Notes: a model not told the origin generated them from the sequence alone. Positions 1 to 9,485 are shown, counted from the stretch's first letter. The stretch is 64,000 bases of DNA from Paracoccus liaowanqingii (GCF_004683865.2 NZ_CP040758.1:1-64000); one strand, 5' to 3'. Translations and numbers: made by a program.

Positions 1-124
1 GACTCAACCAGAAGTACGCACTAAACCGATTAGTACGCGCATTATACGCGCTCAAGTTGTCCAAATCCCGCTTTGCAGTGCTGGCGTTGGCTGGTCCTGC
101 ATCTCCCCATACAGGAATCACGCA

Positions 125-301
125 ATGAAAAATCGTCTCGTTCGTCTTGTCAGGAATGAATCCGGCGCCACTGCTATCGAATACGGTTTGATCGCGGGCC
201 TCGTTGCGGTCGTCCTCGTCACTGCCCTGGCGCTTATGGGAGATTCACTGAACGATACGTTCACTGCAATTACCGGCTCAATGCCGACAACCATGCCGTA
301 A
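125..301 (+). CDS. flp: Flp/Fap type IVb pilin subunit
   Basis: A 58-residue Flp-family pilin, the major subunit of the Tad (tight adherence) pilus. It has a short basic leader (MKNRLVRLVRNESG) followed by ATAIEYGLIAG, so the prepilin peptidase would cut after Gly14. Glu19 and Tyr20 are the adjacent Glu-Tyr pair typical of Flp pilins, and a single hydrophobic helix covers residues 18-38. The start is the ATG preceded by an AGGA-like ribosome site. The prepilin peptidase gene follows 76 bp downstream. It is the first gene of the pilus locus in this window. Confidence 0.93.
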   Translation: MKNRLVRLVRNESGATAIEYGLIAGLVAVVLVTALALMGDSLNDTFTAITGSMPTTMP

Positions 302-377
302 TAGTGTGTCACCCAAGTGTGTTGGCAGCTGCGAACTCGTCAATCACTTCCAAGGTTAGCCGGACAAATTTAAGTAG

Positions 378-881
378 ATGAATTCCATGGTTATATGGGC
401 CCTCTTCTTTCCTGCCACCATGGCTTACGCTGGCATCAGTGACCTCAGGACGATGCGGATCCCCAACCGTGTCGTCCTGATCCTGCTGGTCGGGTATCTG
501 GCCGCGATCCCTCTTGTCGGCCTGACCCTTCCTGCGGTTCTCTTGTCCGCCGCCACCGCGACCGTCGTCCTCGCCTTTGGCTTTCTGGCCTTTTCACACG
601 GCTGGATGGGCGGAGGCGACGTGAAGCTGCTGGCGGTCGCGGCGCTGTGGCTGGGGGCGGGGAATGTCGCCGCCTTCATCATCTGCACCTCTCTGTTCGG
701 GGCGGTGCTGACCATCCTGATGCTGATCTTTCGGGCCCTGTGGCTGCCTGCTGCCTGGCAGGGGCGAGACTGGATCTTGCGGCTTCACCGGCGCGACGGC
801 GGCATTCCCTATGGGGTGGCGATCGCCGCGGCCGGTGTCCTCGTCTATCTGAGACTGCCATGGGTCGCCGCCCCGTTCTGA
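378..881 (+). CDS. cpaA: Prepilin peptidase, A24 family (TadV/CpaA)
   Basis: Membrane aspartic protease that processes Flp prepilin. The 167-residue length fits the short TadV/CpaA form, which lacks the N-terminal methylase domain of PilD. Both catalytic aspartates are visible: Asp22 in SDLRTMRIPN and Asp81 in the GGGDVKLL (GxGD) motif. Several hydrophobic segments follow. It sits between flp and cpaB in the order usual for tad loci. Confidence 0.93.
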   Translation: MNSMVIWALFFPATMAYAGISDLRTMRIPNRVVLILLVGYLAAIPLVGLTLPAVLLSAATATVVLAFGFLAFSHGWMGGGDVKLLAVAALWLGAGNVAAFIICTSLFGAVLTILMLIFRALWLPAAWQGRDWILRLHRRDGGIPYGVAIAAAGVLVYLRLPWVAAPF

Positions 882-941
882 ACGAGCGGCTGGCAAACCG
901 CGCGGCGGACCGATGCGCGGGCGGGCGGAAAGGGAACCACG

Positions 942-1727
942 ATGCTTCGGACGGCAATCTTCACGATGGCGCTGATCAGCGGCGGGTCGGCCGCCTGGCT
1001 GTCAAGCAGCCCTGATCCTGTCATCATCGACCCTGCCATCGCGGCCGCCGCGCCCCGAGAGCATGTCCTTGTGGCGGCGGTTGACCTCGCGCCCGGCATC
1101 CGCATCGATTCTGCCGCATTGCGCTGGCAGCCCTGGCCAATTGATGCTCTGAACGAGAATTACGTGACCCGTGGGGCAAGGCCCGACGGTGCCGAGGCTT
1201 TTGCGGGAATGGCAGTCCGCAGCCCCGTTCTGGCCGGCGAGCCCGTCCACGCGGGCAAGCTGGCCCCAAGCGACGCGGGGATGTTGTCCGTGATGCTGGC
1301 GCAGGGAAGCCGGGCTGTCGCGGTCAGGATTAGTGCCGACACCACGGCAGGGGGGTTCATTCTTCCGAACGATCGGGTAGATGTGCTGCATACCCGCGTG
1401 CGACAGGGCACGGATGGGCAGCCCGAGGCAAGCAGCCGCGCGATCATTCGCAAGGTCAGGGTTCTGGCGATCGACCAGATGATCGATGCGGTTACCGGCT
1501 CGGCCGTGGGCAAGACGGCCACGCTGGAACTGACCCCCGACGAGGCCGAGATGGTCGTGGCCGCCGAGGCCGCCGGGGCCATCACGCTGATCCTGCGATC
1601 GGTCAGCGATGCCGACGAGCCGGATCGCGCGTCGATTGTGGTCGAAGAGCAGCTTGTTCAGGCGCCAGAGGTCAGGACGATCCGCGTCTTTCGAGGCATT
1701 CAGCCGGAACTGGTCGAGTTGAACTGA
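942..1727 (+). CDS. cpaB: Flp pilus assembly protein CpaB/RcpC
   Basis: A 261-residue periplasmic pilus-assembly protein. An N-terminal membrane anchor (about residues 1-20) is followed by a SAF-like beta-clip region (VLVAAVDLAPGIRIDSAALR, then a PVLAGEPVHAGKL stretch) and the RcpC/CpaB domain (about 105-230). Family members are thought to act with the outer-membrane secretin. The stop codon overlaps the start of the next gene (TGATG), so cpaB and cpaE are translationally coupled. Usually cpaC (secretin) and cpaD lie between cpaB and cpaE; here they are absent. Confidence 0.9.
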   Translation: MLRTAIFTMALISGGSAAWLSSSPDPVIIDPAIAAAAPREHVLVAAVDLAPGIRIDSAALRWQPWPIDALNENYVTRGARPDGAEAFAGMAVRSPVLAGEPVHAGKLAPSDAGMLSVMLAQGSRAVAVRISADTTAGGFILPNDRVDVLHTRVRQGTDGQPEASSRAIIRKVRVLAIDQMIDAVTGSAVGKTATLELTPDEAEMVVAAEAAGAITLILRSVSDADEPDRASIVVEEQLVQAPEVRTIRVFRGIQPELVELN

Positions 1728-3052
1728 TGATGAACGTGACGGCGGGCCTTCAAACTGTCCGTCCTGCAGATCATTGCCCCGGCGAACCTGATGCCGCCGA
1801 CGTCGATCTGGCACCCTGCATCGCTTCAGGGAAACAGGCCGTTCCTGACGTGCCCCCGCAGCCTTTGGGGCGGGTTCCCTATATCACCCTCCAGGCGTTC
1901 TCCGAGACGCCGGGTTTCGTCGCCTCTGTCGATCAGGCGGCCAGGGATCGGCGGCTGTCGCGTGCCGATGTCACGGTCACTTCCGGGGGGCTGCGGGGCG
2001 CCGTGGAATGCTTCGCCCAAGCCACCACACCAGACCTTCTCTTGATCGAAACGGGCGTGCACGGCGAGGCGCTTTTCCAGCAGCTCGACGCCTTAGCCGA
2101 GGTCTGCGATGCCAACAGCAAGGTTGTTCTGGTCGGAGGCGTCAACGACGTTTCCCTTTATCGACAGCTGCTGGAACGCGGGATTGCCGATTACCTTGTC
2201 GCGCCTGCGGGCGCCCTGTCCCTGATCGACGTCGTCCTGCGGCTGTTTCCGCAGGACGAGACCGCGCGCCTGGGAAAGGTCTTGGCGTTTGTCGGGACAA
2301 AGGGTGGCGCGGGGTCTTCGACCGTCGCACAGAACACCGCCTGGTCGCTGGCAAAGTCCGGCACCAAGGTGCTTCTTGCAGATCTTGATGTTCAGTTCGG
2401 CACTGCTGCCCTATCCTATAATATTGATGCGCCGGTGGGGTTCGCCGAACAATTGGCCGGGGCAGAGCGTCTGGATGATGCCTTGTTCGAGCGGCTTCTT
2501 CACAAGCATAGCCCCAACCTGAGCGTACTTGCCGGAGCCACGGCGTCACGGGACGTCGTTCCGCCGTCGCTGGAAGTTCTGGACCGGATAGTTGATCGCG
2601 CGCGCGCGACCTTCCCGTTCGTGATACTCGATCTGCCCCATGAGTGGACGCCGTGGGTACGCCAGGCCCTGATGTCGGCCGACGAGGTGATCGTCACGGC
2701 CGAACCCGATCTTGCAAACCTCCGGAACGCACGCAGGGTGTTCGACCTGCTCAAGGCCACCCGGCTGAATGACGCCGATCCGCTGCTTGTCCTGAACCGG
2801 GTGGGCGTTCCGAGACGGGACGAAATCAAGGCGGAGGAGTTCGCCGCGACGCTGGAGACGCAGCTTCGGGCGAAACTGGCCTTCGCGCCCAAGGCATTCG
2901 GCAAGGCGGCCAGTTCAGGGCGGATGATTGCGGAAATCTCGACGGCAGCGGGACAGCCGTTCATGCAATTGGCGCAGCTTTTAAGCGGGAAAGCCCCGCC
3001 ACGACAAACCCGCCGGTTCCTGGGATGGAGACGGGCGGACGAACAGGTTTGA
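1727..3052 (+). CDS. cpaE: Pilus assembly ATPase CpaE/TadZ (MinD/ParA-like)
   Basis: A 441-residue Tad-pilus localisation protein. The N-terminal half resembles a receiver-like domain without an obvious phosphorylation site. The C-terminal half is a MinD/ParA ATPase with the deviant P-loop GTKGGAGSS at about residues 190-198 and a DLDVQFG motif after it. TadZ/CpaE proteins position the pilus machine at the pole. The start overlaps the stop of cpaB. A 116-bp gap containing a good ribosome site (AAGGAAGGA) separates it from cpaF. Confidence 0.9.
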   Translation: MMNVTAGLQTVRPADHCPGEPDAADVDLAPCIASGKQAVPDVPPQPLGRVPYITLQAFSETPGFVASVDQAARDRRLSRADVTVTSGGLRGAVECFAQATTPDLLLIETGVHGEALFQQLDALAEVCDANSKVVLVGGVNDVSLYRQLLERGIADYLVAPAGALSLIDVVLRLFPQDETARLGKVLAFVGTKGGAGSSTVAQNTAWSLAKSGTKVLLADLDVQFGTAALSYNIDAPVGFAEQLAGAERLDDALFERLLHKHSPNLSVLAGATASRDVVPPSLEVLDRIVDRARATFPFVILDLPHEWTPWVRQALMSADEVIVTAEPDLANLRNARRVFDLLKATRLNDADPLLVLNRVGVPRRDEIKAEEFAATLETQLRAKLAFAPKAFGKAASSGRMIAEISTAAGQPFMQLAQLLSGKAPPRQTRRFLGWRRADEQV

Positions 3053-3168
3053 CGCATAAGGCAGGGTATCGTGGGTCCTGCCAGCCTGTCGCGGCGCCGC
3101 AATTCGGGGTCCGCCGCAATTGAGACCGGGTGCTGAACCCGCTGGTAGAAACAAGGAAGGATGACTGA

Positions 3169-4587
3169 ATGTTCGGCAAGAGAGATGGCCTAAAGGCCCG
3201 GCAGCAGGTGGTTGTCGCGCCTGTGCCGCCGGTCGGGCTTCTGGCTGTCATTGCTCAGCACGTCGAACCGGGGATGTCTGAAGAGAAACAGAAACCGGCG
3301 AAAGAGAGACCGGCCGCCTATTATAGCCTCAAAAAAGAGATATTCGGGGCCCTTCTGGAAGCGATCGACGTTACGCAACTGTCTTTGATGGAGGTCCAGG
3401 AGGCACGTCAGGAAATCAGAAGCATTGCCAGTGATATCCTTGGTGCCAAGAAGGCGGTGATTTCGGCGGCGGCACAGGATGAGATTGTCGAGGATATCTG
3501 CAACGACGTTCTCGGATATGGCCCCCTGGAGCCGCTTCTTGCGAGGGACGATATCGCGGATATCATGGTGAATGGCAGCGATCCGATCTATATCGAAGTC
3601 GGCGGCAAGATGATCCAGACGGATATCAGGTTCCGGGACAATACTCACCTTCTCAATGTCTGTCAGCGGATCGTCAGCCAGGTCGGACGGCGCGTGGATG
3701 AATCAAGCCCGATGTGCGACGCACGGCTGCCCGATGGCAGCCGTGTCAATGTGATCGTGCCGCCCTTGGCCCTCAATGGGCCGACATTGACGATCCGCAG
3801 ATTCAAGAAGGACAAGCTGCGGCTGGATCAGCTTGTGCAGTTCGGCGCGATTACGCCCGAAGGGGCGGAACTGCTGAAAATCATCGGCCGGGTGCGGTGC
3901 AACGTGTTGATCTCGGGTGGAACGGGATCGGGCAAGACGACGCTTCTCAATTGCCTGACCGGGTATGTCGACCCCGAGGAGCGGATCATCACCTGCGAGG
4001 ACTCCGCCGAACTTCAACTTCAGCAACCCCATGTCGTCCGCCTTGAAACTCGGCCTCCCAACATCGAGGGTATCGGCGAGATCACGATGCGGCAGTTGGT
4101 CAAGAACTGTCTGCGGATGCGGCCAGAACGTATCATCGTGGGCGAGGTCCGTGGGCCAGAGGCCTTCGACCTTCTTCAAGCGATGAACACGGGCCATGAC
4201 GGATCGATGGGCACGCTGCATGCCAACACGCCGCGCGAGGCCCTCTCGCGGCTGGAATCGATGATCACGATGGGGGGATTCACGCTTCCCTCCAAGACTA
4301 TCCGAGAGATGGCGGTGTCCTCGATCGACATCATCATTCAAGCGGCACGTCTGCGCGACGGCTCTCGCCGGATAACGCATATCACGGAAGTCATTGGCCT
4401 CGAGGGCGAGGTTCCTATTTTGCAGGACCTCTTCGTGTACGAAATAAGCGGCGAGGATCGCAAGGGCAACATTATCGGCCGCCACCGGTCGACCGGGATC
4501 ATTCGTCCCGCCCTTTGGGACAGGGCCCGGTATTATGGCGAGGAAAAACGTCTGACTGCCGCCCTGGAGGCGGCGCAGGATATTTGA
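3169..4587 (+). CDS. cpaF: Tad pilus secretion ATPase CpaF/TadA
   Basis: A 472-residue type II/IV secretion-system ATPase that powers Flp pilus extension and retraction. It has a Walker A motif GGTGSGKTT at about residues 250-258, an Asp box with CEDSAELQL, a Walker B-like region ([19 protein letters not shown]) and a His box ([15 protein letters not shown]). The length is normal for the family. The ATG is preceded by AAGGAAGGA. It is followed at short spacing by tadB. Confidence 0.95.
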   Translation: MFGKRDGLKARQQVVVAPVPPVGLLAVIAQHVEPGMSEEKQKPAKERPAAYYSLKKEIFGALLEAIDVTQLSLMEVQEARQEIRSIASDILGAKKAVISAAAQDEIVEDICNDVLGYGPLEPLLARDDIADIMVNGSDPIYIEVGGKMIQTDIRFRDNTHLLNVCQRIVSQVGRRVDESSPMCDARLPDGSRVNVIVPPLALNGPTLTIRRFKKDKLRLDQLVQFGAITPEGAELLKIIGRVRCNVLISGGTGSGKTTLLNCLTGYVDPEERIITCEDSAELQLQQPHVVRLETRPPNIEGIGEITMRQLVKNCLRMRPERIIVGEVRGPEAFDLLQAMNTGHDGSMGTLHANTPREALSRLESMITMGGFTLPSKTIREMAVSSIDIIIQAARLRDGSRRITHITEVIGLEGEVPILQDLFVYEISGEDRKGNIIGRHRSTGIIRPALWDRARYYGEEKRLTAALEAAQDI

Positions 4588-4610
4588 TCGACCCAAGGCA
4601 TGGAACTACA

Positions 4611-5609
4611 ATGCTCTCATCAGGTCTGCTCATTCTAATATTCATGCTGACAGCCCTGAGCGTGGGCAGCGCCCTCTATGCGATCTTCAAGCCGCGCTTC
4701 ACGTCTCAGGCTCTTGCGAAAAGGCGGCTCCGACTTGCAGCAGGTGCACCCTTGGGAATGTCCAAAATTTCGGGCGGTGGTACCAAGTTCCGCAAGCGGT
4801 CAATCGAAGAGACTCTGAAGGATATCGAAGATAAGCAGAAGGAAAAGGCACGGAACAAATCCAGCCCCGCCTTGACAGAGCGTCTGCGGCAAAGCGGTCT
4901 TGGCTGGACCAGAACAACGTATCTGACCATGTGCGCGGCAGCGGGGGTGATGGGCTATGTCCTGACCGCGTTCGCCATCGGCTTCGGTGTCGTTCCTGCT
5001 GCGGGCCTCAGCCTGGCATCTGCGCTTCTGGTCCCGCATCTATATGTCGGCATCAAGAGGAACCGCCGGTTTGCTGCATTCGGAGATGAGTTGCCGAATG
5101 CGGTCGATGTGATTGTGCGGGGCGTCAGATCAGGCCTGCCGCTTGGGGACTGCCTGAGGATAATCGCGGCCGAAGGCCAAGAGCCAGTCCGAGGCGAGTT
5201 CCGGGTCATCGTCGACGATCAAACGCTGGGCGTGCCCGTGCAGGATGCGATGCTGCGCCTTGCCGAGCGCGTGCCATTGCCCGAGACGAATTTCCTGGCC
5301 ACCGTGGTCACCGTCCAGAACAGGGCTGGCGGCAACTTGACAGAAGCCCTGGCGAATTTGTCCAACGTCCTGCGCGAGCGCAAGAAGATGCGCGGCAAGA
5401 TCAAAGCCATGAGCGCCGAGGCAAAGGCCTCTGCCGGTATTATCGGCGCGCTGCCGCCCGTCGTCGCGGGAATCCTCTATCTGACGAGCTCCCAATATAT
5501 CTCGCTTCTTTTCACTACCGATCTGGGGCAGTTGGTTCTTGCCGGCTGCGCAATCTGGATGTCGATCGGAATTCTGGTTATGCGCGCCATGATCAATTTT
5601 GATTTTTGA
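4611..5609 (+). CDS. tadB: Tad inner-membrane platform protein TadB
   Basis: A 332-residue type II secretion F-domain protein forming the inner-membrane platform of the Tad pilus. It has an N-terminal membrane helix, a cytoplasmic linker, then the T2SSF domain (about residues 170-300) with NAVDVIVRGVRSGLPLGDCL and NRAGGNLTEALANLSNVLRE, and C-terminal membrane helices. The reading frame extends upstream into cpaF, but the ATG at 4611, 23 bp after the cpaF stop, starts at the expected membrane helix. Confidence 0.9.
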   Translation: MLSSGLLILIFMLTALSVGSALYAIFKPRFTSQALAKRRLRLAAGAPLGMSKISGGGTKFRKRSIEETLKDIEDKQKEKARNKSSPALTERLRQSGLGWTRTTYLTMCAAAGVMGYVLTAFAIGFGVVPAAGLSLASALLVPHLYVGIKRNRRFAAFGDELPNAVDVIVRGVRSGLPLGDCLRIIAAEGQEPVRGEFRVIVDDQTLGVPVQDAMLRLAERVPLPETNFLATVVTVQNRAGGNLTEALANLSNVLRERKKMRGKIKAMSAEAKASAGIIGALPPVVAGILYLTSSQYISLLFTTDLGQLVLAGCAIWMSIGILVMRAMINFDF

Positions 5610-5619
5610 AGGGGAAGTG

Positions 5620-6585
5620 GTGTCTGACGCCCTACCAACAGATCGGGACGGCCTTGCGACGATCCTGACCGGCTTTGCCGTATTCCTTGCGATGATCGCT
5701 GTCGCATGGCCCTATCTGTCACCCGATGTGCTTCGCGCGCGCACGCGCCAATTGTCTGATTCCTGGCAATCGAGCAGCATGACCGGACTGATCCTGCCGC
5801 GTGAGCAACCAACGCGTTCGCTTCTCGCCAGCGAACCCAAGAGAATATATGCCATCATCGTGAGGCGACTTAATCTTGCGCGCCATCTCAAAGACGGCGC
5901 CACGGTGCAATTGTTGCAAAAGGCCGGTTTTCGCGGGCGCGCCCCAGTGGTTACATTTCTGGCCATGCGGGTCCTGATGCCGCTGACCATGCTGGGGGTC
6001 AGCGCGTTCTATATTTTCGCGGTCATCAAACCAGAAATCCATATTCTTTTCAAAGGCGGACTCTCTTTGATGTCTGCATGGTTTGGGTATTACCTTCCGG
6101 CTGTCTATGTCAGGAACCGGATCACCAAACGGCAGAAATCGGTCATACGGGCATGGCCGAACGCACTTGATCTTCTCATGATCTGCGTCGAATCAGGAAT
6201 GAGCATCGAACATGCATTCCGCAAGGTCGCGGACGAGATCAGCGGACAATCCAGGGAACTTGCCGAAGAGCTTGCGCTGACCACTGCAGAGCTTTCTTTC
6301 CTGCCCGACCGGCGGACTGCTTACGAAAACCTAGGGCGCAGGACAGATATGGAAGGGGTAAAGTCGGTTGTGAGTGGGCTGATGCAGTCCGAGCAGCATG
6401 GCACATCTCTTGGAACTGTCCTTCGTGTGCTGGCTCAGGAGAACCGGAACACGCGAATGAGCTTGGCGGAAAAGAAAGCGGCTGCGCTTTCGCCCAAACT
6501 GACGGTGCCCATGATCCTGTTCTTTCTTCCGGTTCTGTTCGCCGTCATCATCACACCGGCTGTCATTCAAATCATGGACCAATGA
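5620..6585 (+). CDS. tadC: Tad inner-membrane platform protein TadC
   Basis: A 321-residue second platform protein of the Tad pilus and partner of TadB. It has a T2SSF domain (about residues 170-300) with NALDLLMICVESGMSIEHAF and hydrophobic segments at both ends. The exact start is uncertain: GTG at 5617 or 5620 follows GAAGGGGA, while a TTG further upstream overlaps tadB. Usually tadD and the minor pilin genes follow; here the locus stops and IS scars begin. Confidence 0.88.
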   Translation: MSDALPTDRDGLATILTGFAVFLAMIAVAWPYLSPDVLRARTRQLSDSWQSSSMTGLILPREQPTRSLLASEPKRIYAIIVRRLNLARHLKDGATVQLLQKAGFRGRAPVVTFLAMRVLMPLTMLGVSAFYIFAVIKPEIHILFKGGLSLMSAWFGYYLPAVYVRNRITKRQKSVIRAWPNALDLLMICVESGMSIEHAFRKVADEISGQSRELAEELALTTAELSFLPDRRTAYENLGRRTDMEGVKSVVSGLMQSEQHGTSLGTVLRVLAQENRNTRMSLAEKKAAALSPKLTVPMILFFLPVLFAVIITPAVIQIMDQ

Positions 6586-6693
6586 TTGCGTTGCGTTTCT
6601 TAAAACAGACATGTGCGGTAGGGCTTTAGATAGGCGCTGTTGGGCAAAATTGAAAATGGTCGCAGTGCCCCTCTCACGAAATTGCAGCAATAC
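6586..6693. other. Intergenic tail of the tad locus
   Basis: No gene is visible. This is the last stretch before the palindrome and IS66 scar that mark the left edge of the rearranged region. Confidence 0.5.
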
Positions 6694-6727
6694 AACTCAT
6701 GACAAAATGTCACTTTTGTCATGAGTT
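6694..6727. repeat. Palindromic site, copy 1 (14-bp arms, 6-bp spacer)
   Basis: AACTCATGACAAAA, a 6-base spacer (tgtcac), then TTTTGTCATGAGTT: perfect 14-bp arms. It lies just after tadC and beside an IS66 fragment. A second copy with the same arm and spacer geometry is at 14666-14697, and a shortened copy is at 11302-11325. Confidence 0.85.
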
Positions 6728-6848
6728 ACCGGACTGCCGGCCAACCGAACAGTTGCGGTGGCGAAATCCCCAAATGGCGGACCAGCGCTGAAACGTTCAC
6801 GCCCGGCTCCAACGCCGCCGCGACGGCCCACTCCTTGAACTCATTTGA
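6728..6848 (-). pseudogene. IS66-type TnpA (OrfA) N-terminal fragment
   Basis: The minus strand encodes SNEFKEWAVAAALEPGVNVS and continues LVRHLGISPPQLFGW, the helix-turn-helix start of IS66-family TnpA proteins. It is cut at both ends, with no start codon and no downstream OrfB or TnpC. It is an IS scar between the palindrome and a short duplicated segment. Confidence 0.6.
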
Positions 6849-6854
6849 CCAACG

Positions 6855-6892
6855 GCGCCGCTAACTGGCGCAGGCGGTCCGGGGTCAGCCGA
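6855..6892. repeat. 38-bp duplicate of a segment at 16121-16158
   Basis: The stretch GCGCCGCTAACTGGCGCAGG and the following 18 bases match 16121-16158 with one difference. At 16 kb this segment lies inside a small hypothetical gene (minus strand), so the copy here is a detached fragment of that gene and marks a recombination or rearrangement point. Confidence 0.8.
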
Positions 6893-6936
6893 CAGTTTCT
6901 TCCAAACCCAACCTGTAAATTGCGGAAATCAAGAAT

Positions 6937-7731
6937 TCAAACCTCAATTTTTTTTTTCTTTTTAAGCAATTCAAAGAGATTATTTTCTACTTTCTCGATG
7001 GTTTCCTTCAACTCACATATGTGGGCCTTGTAGAATTTATTCGGAGTAGCAACTCCTGCTATCCAAGAAACGCTTATTGCACCAAAAGCTTTTTCCTTAT
7101 GCATGATCGGCATAGCTATCGAGTTATACATGTAGTCTTTATAGCGGCCTTCAGGGAGTCCATAAAGAGGTTCTGCATATCCTCTTGCCCTTGTTCTTTT
7201 GATGACTGCTAGTAAATGCAGTTTGTAATCATCATGATCCAAAATCTCGCTTTCCAAATCTTGTAAGATTTGAGACCGATGCTCATCGGTTGTAAAGGAA
7301 AGTATGGCAGTCCCAATGGCAGATGGTATCACGGACACTGTCTGTGTTGTGGGGCTGCGGGACAATAAAGGTGAAGCGAGTCGGGACGTTTCGACAATTT
7401 GGATATTTAAATTTTCATAAACACCCACATCAGCCGGCCAGGGAATACGTCTGCAAAGCTCCATGATTGGAGCGGCGGAAACTTCAGATACAGCAAAAGC
7501 TAAATTGGACCAAGACTCCGTACTTTTAATAGTGGTCGCGCGCCAAAGATGTTTGCCAACCCCACGTCTGACATGCCCAGCAGTGCGCAAGGTCTCAAGA
7601 ATTCTCATTACTGTCGCTAATGGTAAAGACGTATATTCACCGAGCTCGGTTAAATTCAAAGGTCCATGTTCCAGCAGGGTATCTAGAACTATTAGTCCGC
7701 GCCGGAGTCCTTCAATTTCTACAACCATCAT
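6937..7731 (-). CDS. IclR-family transcriptional regulator
   Basis: A 264-residue IclR-type regulator. The N-terminal winged helix (about residues 1-65) contains GLRRGLIVLDTLLEHGPLNL, TELGEYTSLPLATVMRILET and RTAGHVRR. The rest is a GAF-like effector domain. Such proteins control catabolic genes in response to small aromatic or sugar-acid ligands; the ligand here is unknown. The gene is clearly more AT-rich than the tad genes, and no catabolic operon is next to it, so it is probably horizontally acquired and stranded. It ends with a run of lysine codons. Confidence 0.85.
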   Translation of the reverse strand: MMVVEIEGLRRGLIVLDTLLEHGPLNLTELGEYTSLPLATVMRILETLRTAGHVRRGVGKHLWRATTIKSTESWSNLAFAVSEVSAAPIMELCRRIPWPADVGVYENLNIQIVETSRLASPLLSRSPTTQTVSVIPSAIGTAILSFTTDEHRSQILQDLESEILDHDDYKLHLLAVIKRTRARGYAEPLYGLPEGRYKDYMYNSIAMPIMHKEKAFGAISVSWIAGVATPNKFYKAHICELKETIEKVENNLFELLKKKKKIEV

Positions 7732-8166
7732 AGCCCCTTTGATACATAATACTTATATTTATGTAATTAAACATCAAATTACCTGCAGGCAAATGGCTGA
7801 ATTTTACTCAGCAACTCGCATATCTCTTTTTTTATTCCTTACACTTATAATATTATATTTGGTTACTCCGTTCAGGAAATTATTCAGCCTAATAAGAAAT
7901 GCCGACGAGATTTATTCGGTCTGGTCACCGTGTCTGGTCATGGGCCTTCAGAGTTCGGTCAGATCAAGGACCCGAGCGTTTTGACGGCGAAGCTTCCGGA
8001 TGCAGAGAAGGCCGCTTTAGACCATCTAAGACTTTTGGGTCACATCTCTAGACCCCACGGCCCTTTTCCTCTCAGCGGTTCTATGGCGGCCTTTGAGGAG
8101 AAACCTCGCCCCTCCCATGACTAGCAGGTTCGGTCCGGCGATAGTCTATGTGATCATCCAGGATAG
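7732..8166. other. AT-rich region without a supported gene
   Basis: The upstream region of the IclR gene, AT-rich to about 7925, then higher GC. Short open frames exist but none has a recognisable product or ribosome site. The base-composition change near 7925 probably marks a junction between two imported segments. Confidence 0.4.
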
Positions 8167-8547
8167 GATAGTGAACTAGGTTGGACGCTTCCGGCCTCGC
8201 CGGCAACCGACATCGCGCCGGCGGACAATGGCCTTGCGAGCCGGTTGGCTGGCCAGCGCATCGCTATATATTCGTTAACTGAATCATCGAGCCGGCAAGC
8301 CAAAGCAGCGCTAGAGCAGATCACTCCGGCCGTTATGGTCACTACAAATGCCGATCACGGCGGCACTACGCGATTGCGCGCACTCACGGAGAATAGCGAT
8401 TTATTCGTGATTACATGGATGTCGGCAAAACATGCTGCCTCCGATTTCATCCGTGGACATCGTGGTGAGCGGCCCCTGATCTACTTACGCGGCAAGGGCT
8501 GCTCGAGCATGCTCCATGCAATTGAGGAGTTCTTGTATACCACCTAA
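8167..8547 (+). pseudogene. C-terminal fragment of an unrecognised protein
   Basis: The frame is open from just after a stop at 8164 to the TAA ending at 8547. It encodes about 126 residues including RLAGQRIAIYSLTESSSRQA, VMVTTNADHGGTTRLRALTE and NSDLFVITWMSAKHAASDFI. The pattern (beta strand, short loop, SAKHAA helix, GKGCSSMLHAIEEF at the end) looks like the end of a larger Rossmann-like domain. No good start is present and the N-terminus is missing. I do not recognise the family with certainty. Confidence 0.45.
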
Positions 8548-8648
8548 CAAACCGCTGAAAAAGATACCTGCTTGGAACCGCTTCCCGTTGCAGAAGCAGT
8601 AGAGTAACCGTGGTCGTTGGCGAGCAGTCCTGCCGGCGGCTGTCCGGG

Positions 8649-8835
8649 TTACGCTGCAAGCAGTTTCGGCAGCCTCGACCGATTGTAGGCTACCATCGCC
8701 AAGTTGAAGCAGGCATGCACGCGTTCGATGCCGCGATACATGTTCTGCGCCACGCTGCCGACGGTCTTGGCCCAGCCAAAGGGTTCCTCGATCTTCTCCC
8801 GGCACCGCTGTGACTTGGCCCAGCCCTGATACCGT
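8649..8835 (-). pseudogene. IS5/IS1182-type transposase C-terminal fragment
   Basis: The minus strand encodes SQRCREKIEEPFGWAKTVGS then VAQNMYRGIERVHACFNLAM and ends SRLPKLLAA-stop. This is the C-terminal end of a DDE transposase; the Glu of REKIEEPFGW is probably the last acidic residue of the triad. The N-terminal part is missing. It abuts the IS3-type end at 8851. Confidence 0.65.
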
Positions 8836-8985
8836 GTGGTCCATATGGAGTGCCCCCATCAGGGGGTCAAACTTTAATGTAACGCATGGTCGGTCTTTGG
8901 TCTATCGGGACCATGCTCTCGTGTGTTGGCGGCCGGTATCCCAAAGCGCTGCGAGGCTTGACAGTGTTCTAGGGCCCGTGGACAT

Positions 8986-9411
8986 TTACCTTGACGCAAT
9001 CAGAGCGGCGGCGAGGTTCCAATTGGCAGCGTAGCTGCAATCGGTTTTGTCATAGCGAGTTGCTATGCCACGGAATTCCTTGATCTTTGCGAAGTAGTTT
9101 TCAACCAGATGGCGCCACCTGTAAGCTTCCGCGTCGTAATCACGCTGTTGCTTTCGATTTGATTTCGGTGGGATCACGGCGCTTGCTCCACGTGCATCCA
9201 GTTCTTCCAGGAGCCAGTTCGCGTCAAACGCTTTGTCCGCCAGAAGAGCTCCGAAGGGGACGTTACGGATCAGCGGCGCGACGCCTTTTATGTCATGTGC
9301 CTGCCCGGGCAATAGCAGGAAGCGGACCAGATTGCCTAGCGCATCCACAAGCGCGACGATTTTAGTCGTCAGGCCGCCGCGCGAGCGTCCGATGGCCTGA
9401 GCCTGAGTCCC
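8986..9411 (-). pseudogene. IS427-group transposase OrfB (interrupted copy A)
   Basis: Encodes ...TKIVALVDALGNLVRFLLLP, ALLADKAFDANWLLEELDAR and EAYRWRHLVENYFAKIKEFR up to a stop: the second half of an IS5-family DDE transposase with the DKAFD and NYFAKIKEFRGIATRYDKT motifs. It is normally joined to OrfA by frameshifting; here the joint is occupied by an IS110-family insertion. Confidence 0.8.
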
Positions 9412-9485
9412 CCTTTATGGATGGCCCGCCCCTCCCGCCGATCTCCGTGTAGGATGTCGGTGTTCAATGGAGGAAGGAGCGGACC

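Noticed and set aside
7930-8124. Plus-strand ORF of 64 codons after the IclR region
   Set aside because: No start signal, no family, and crosses a composition change.
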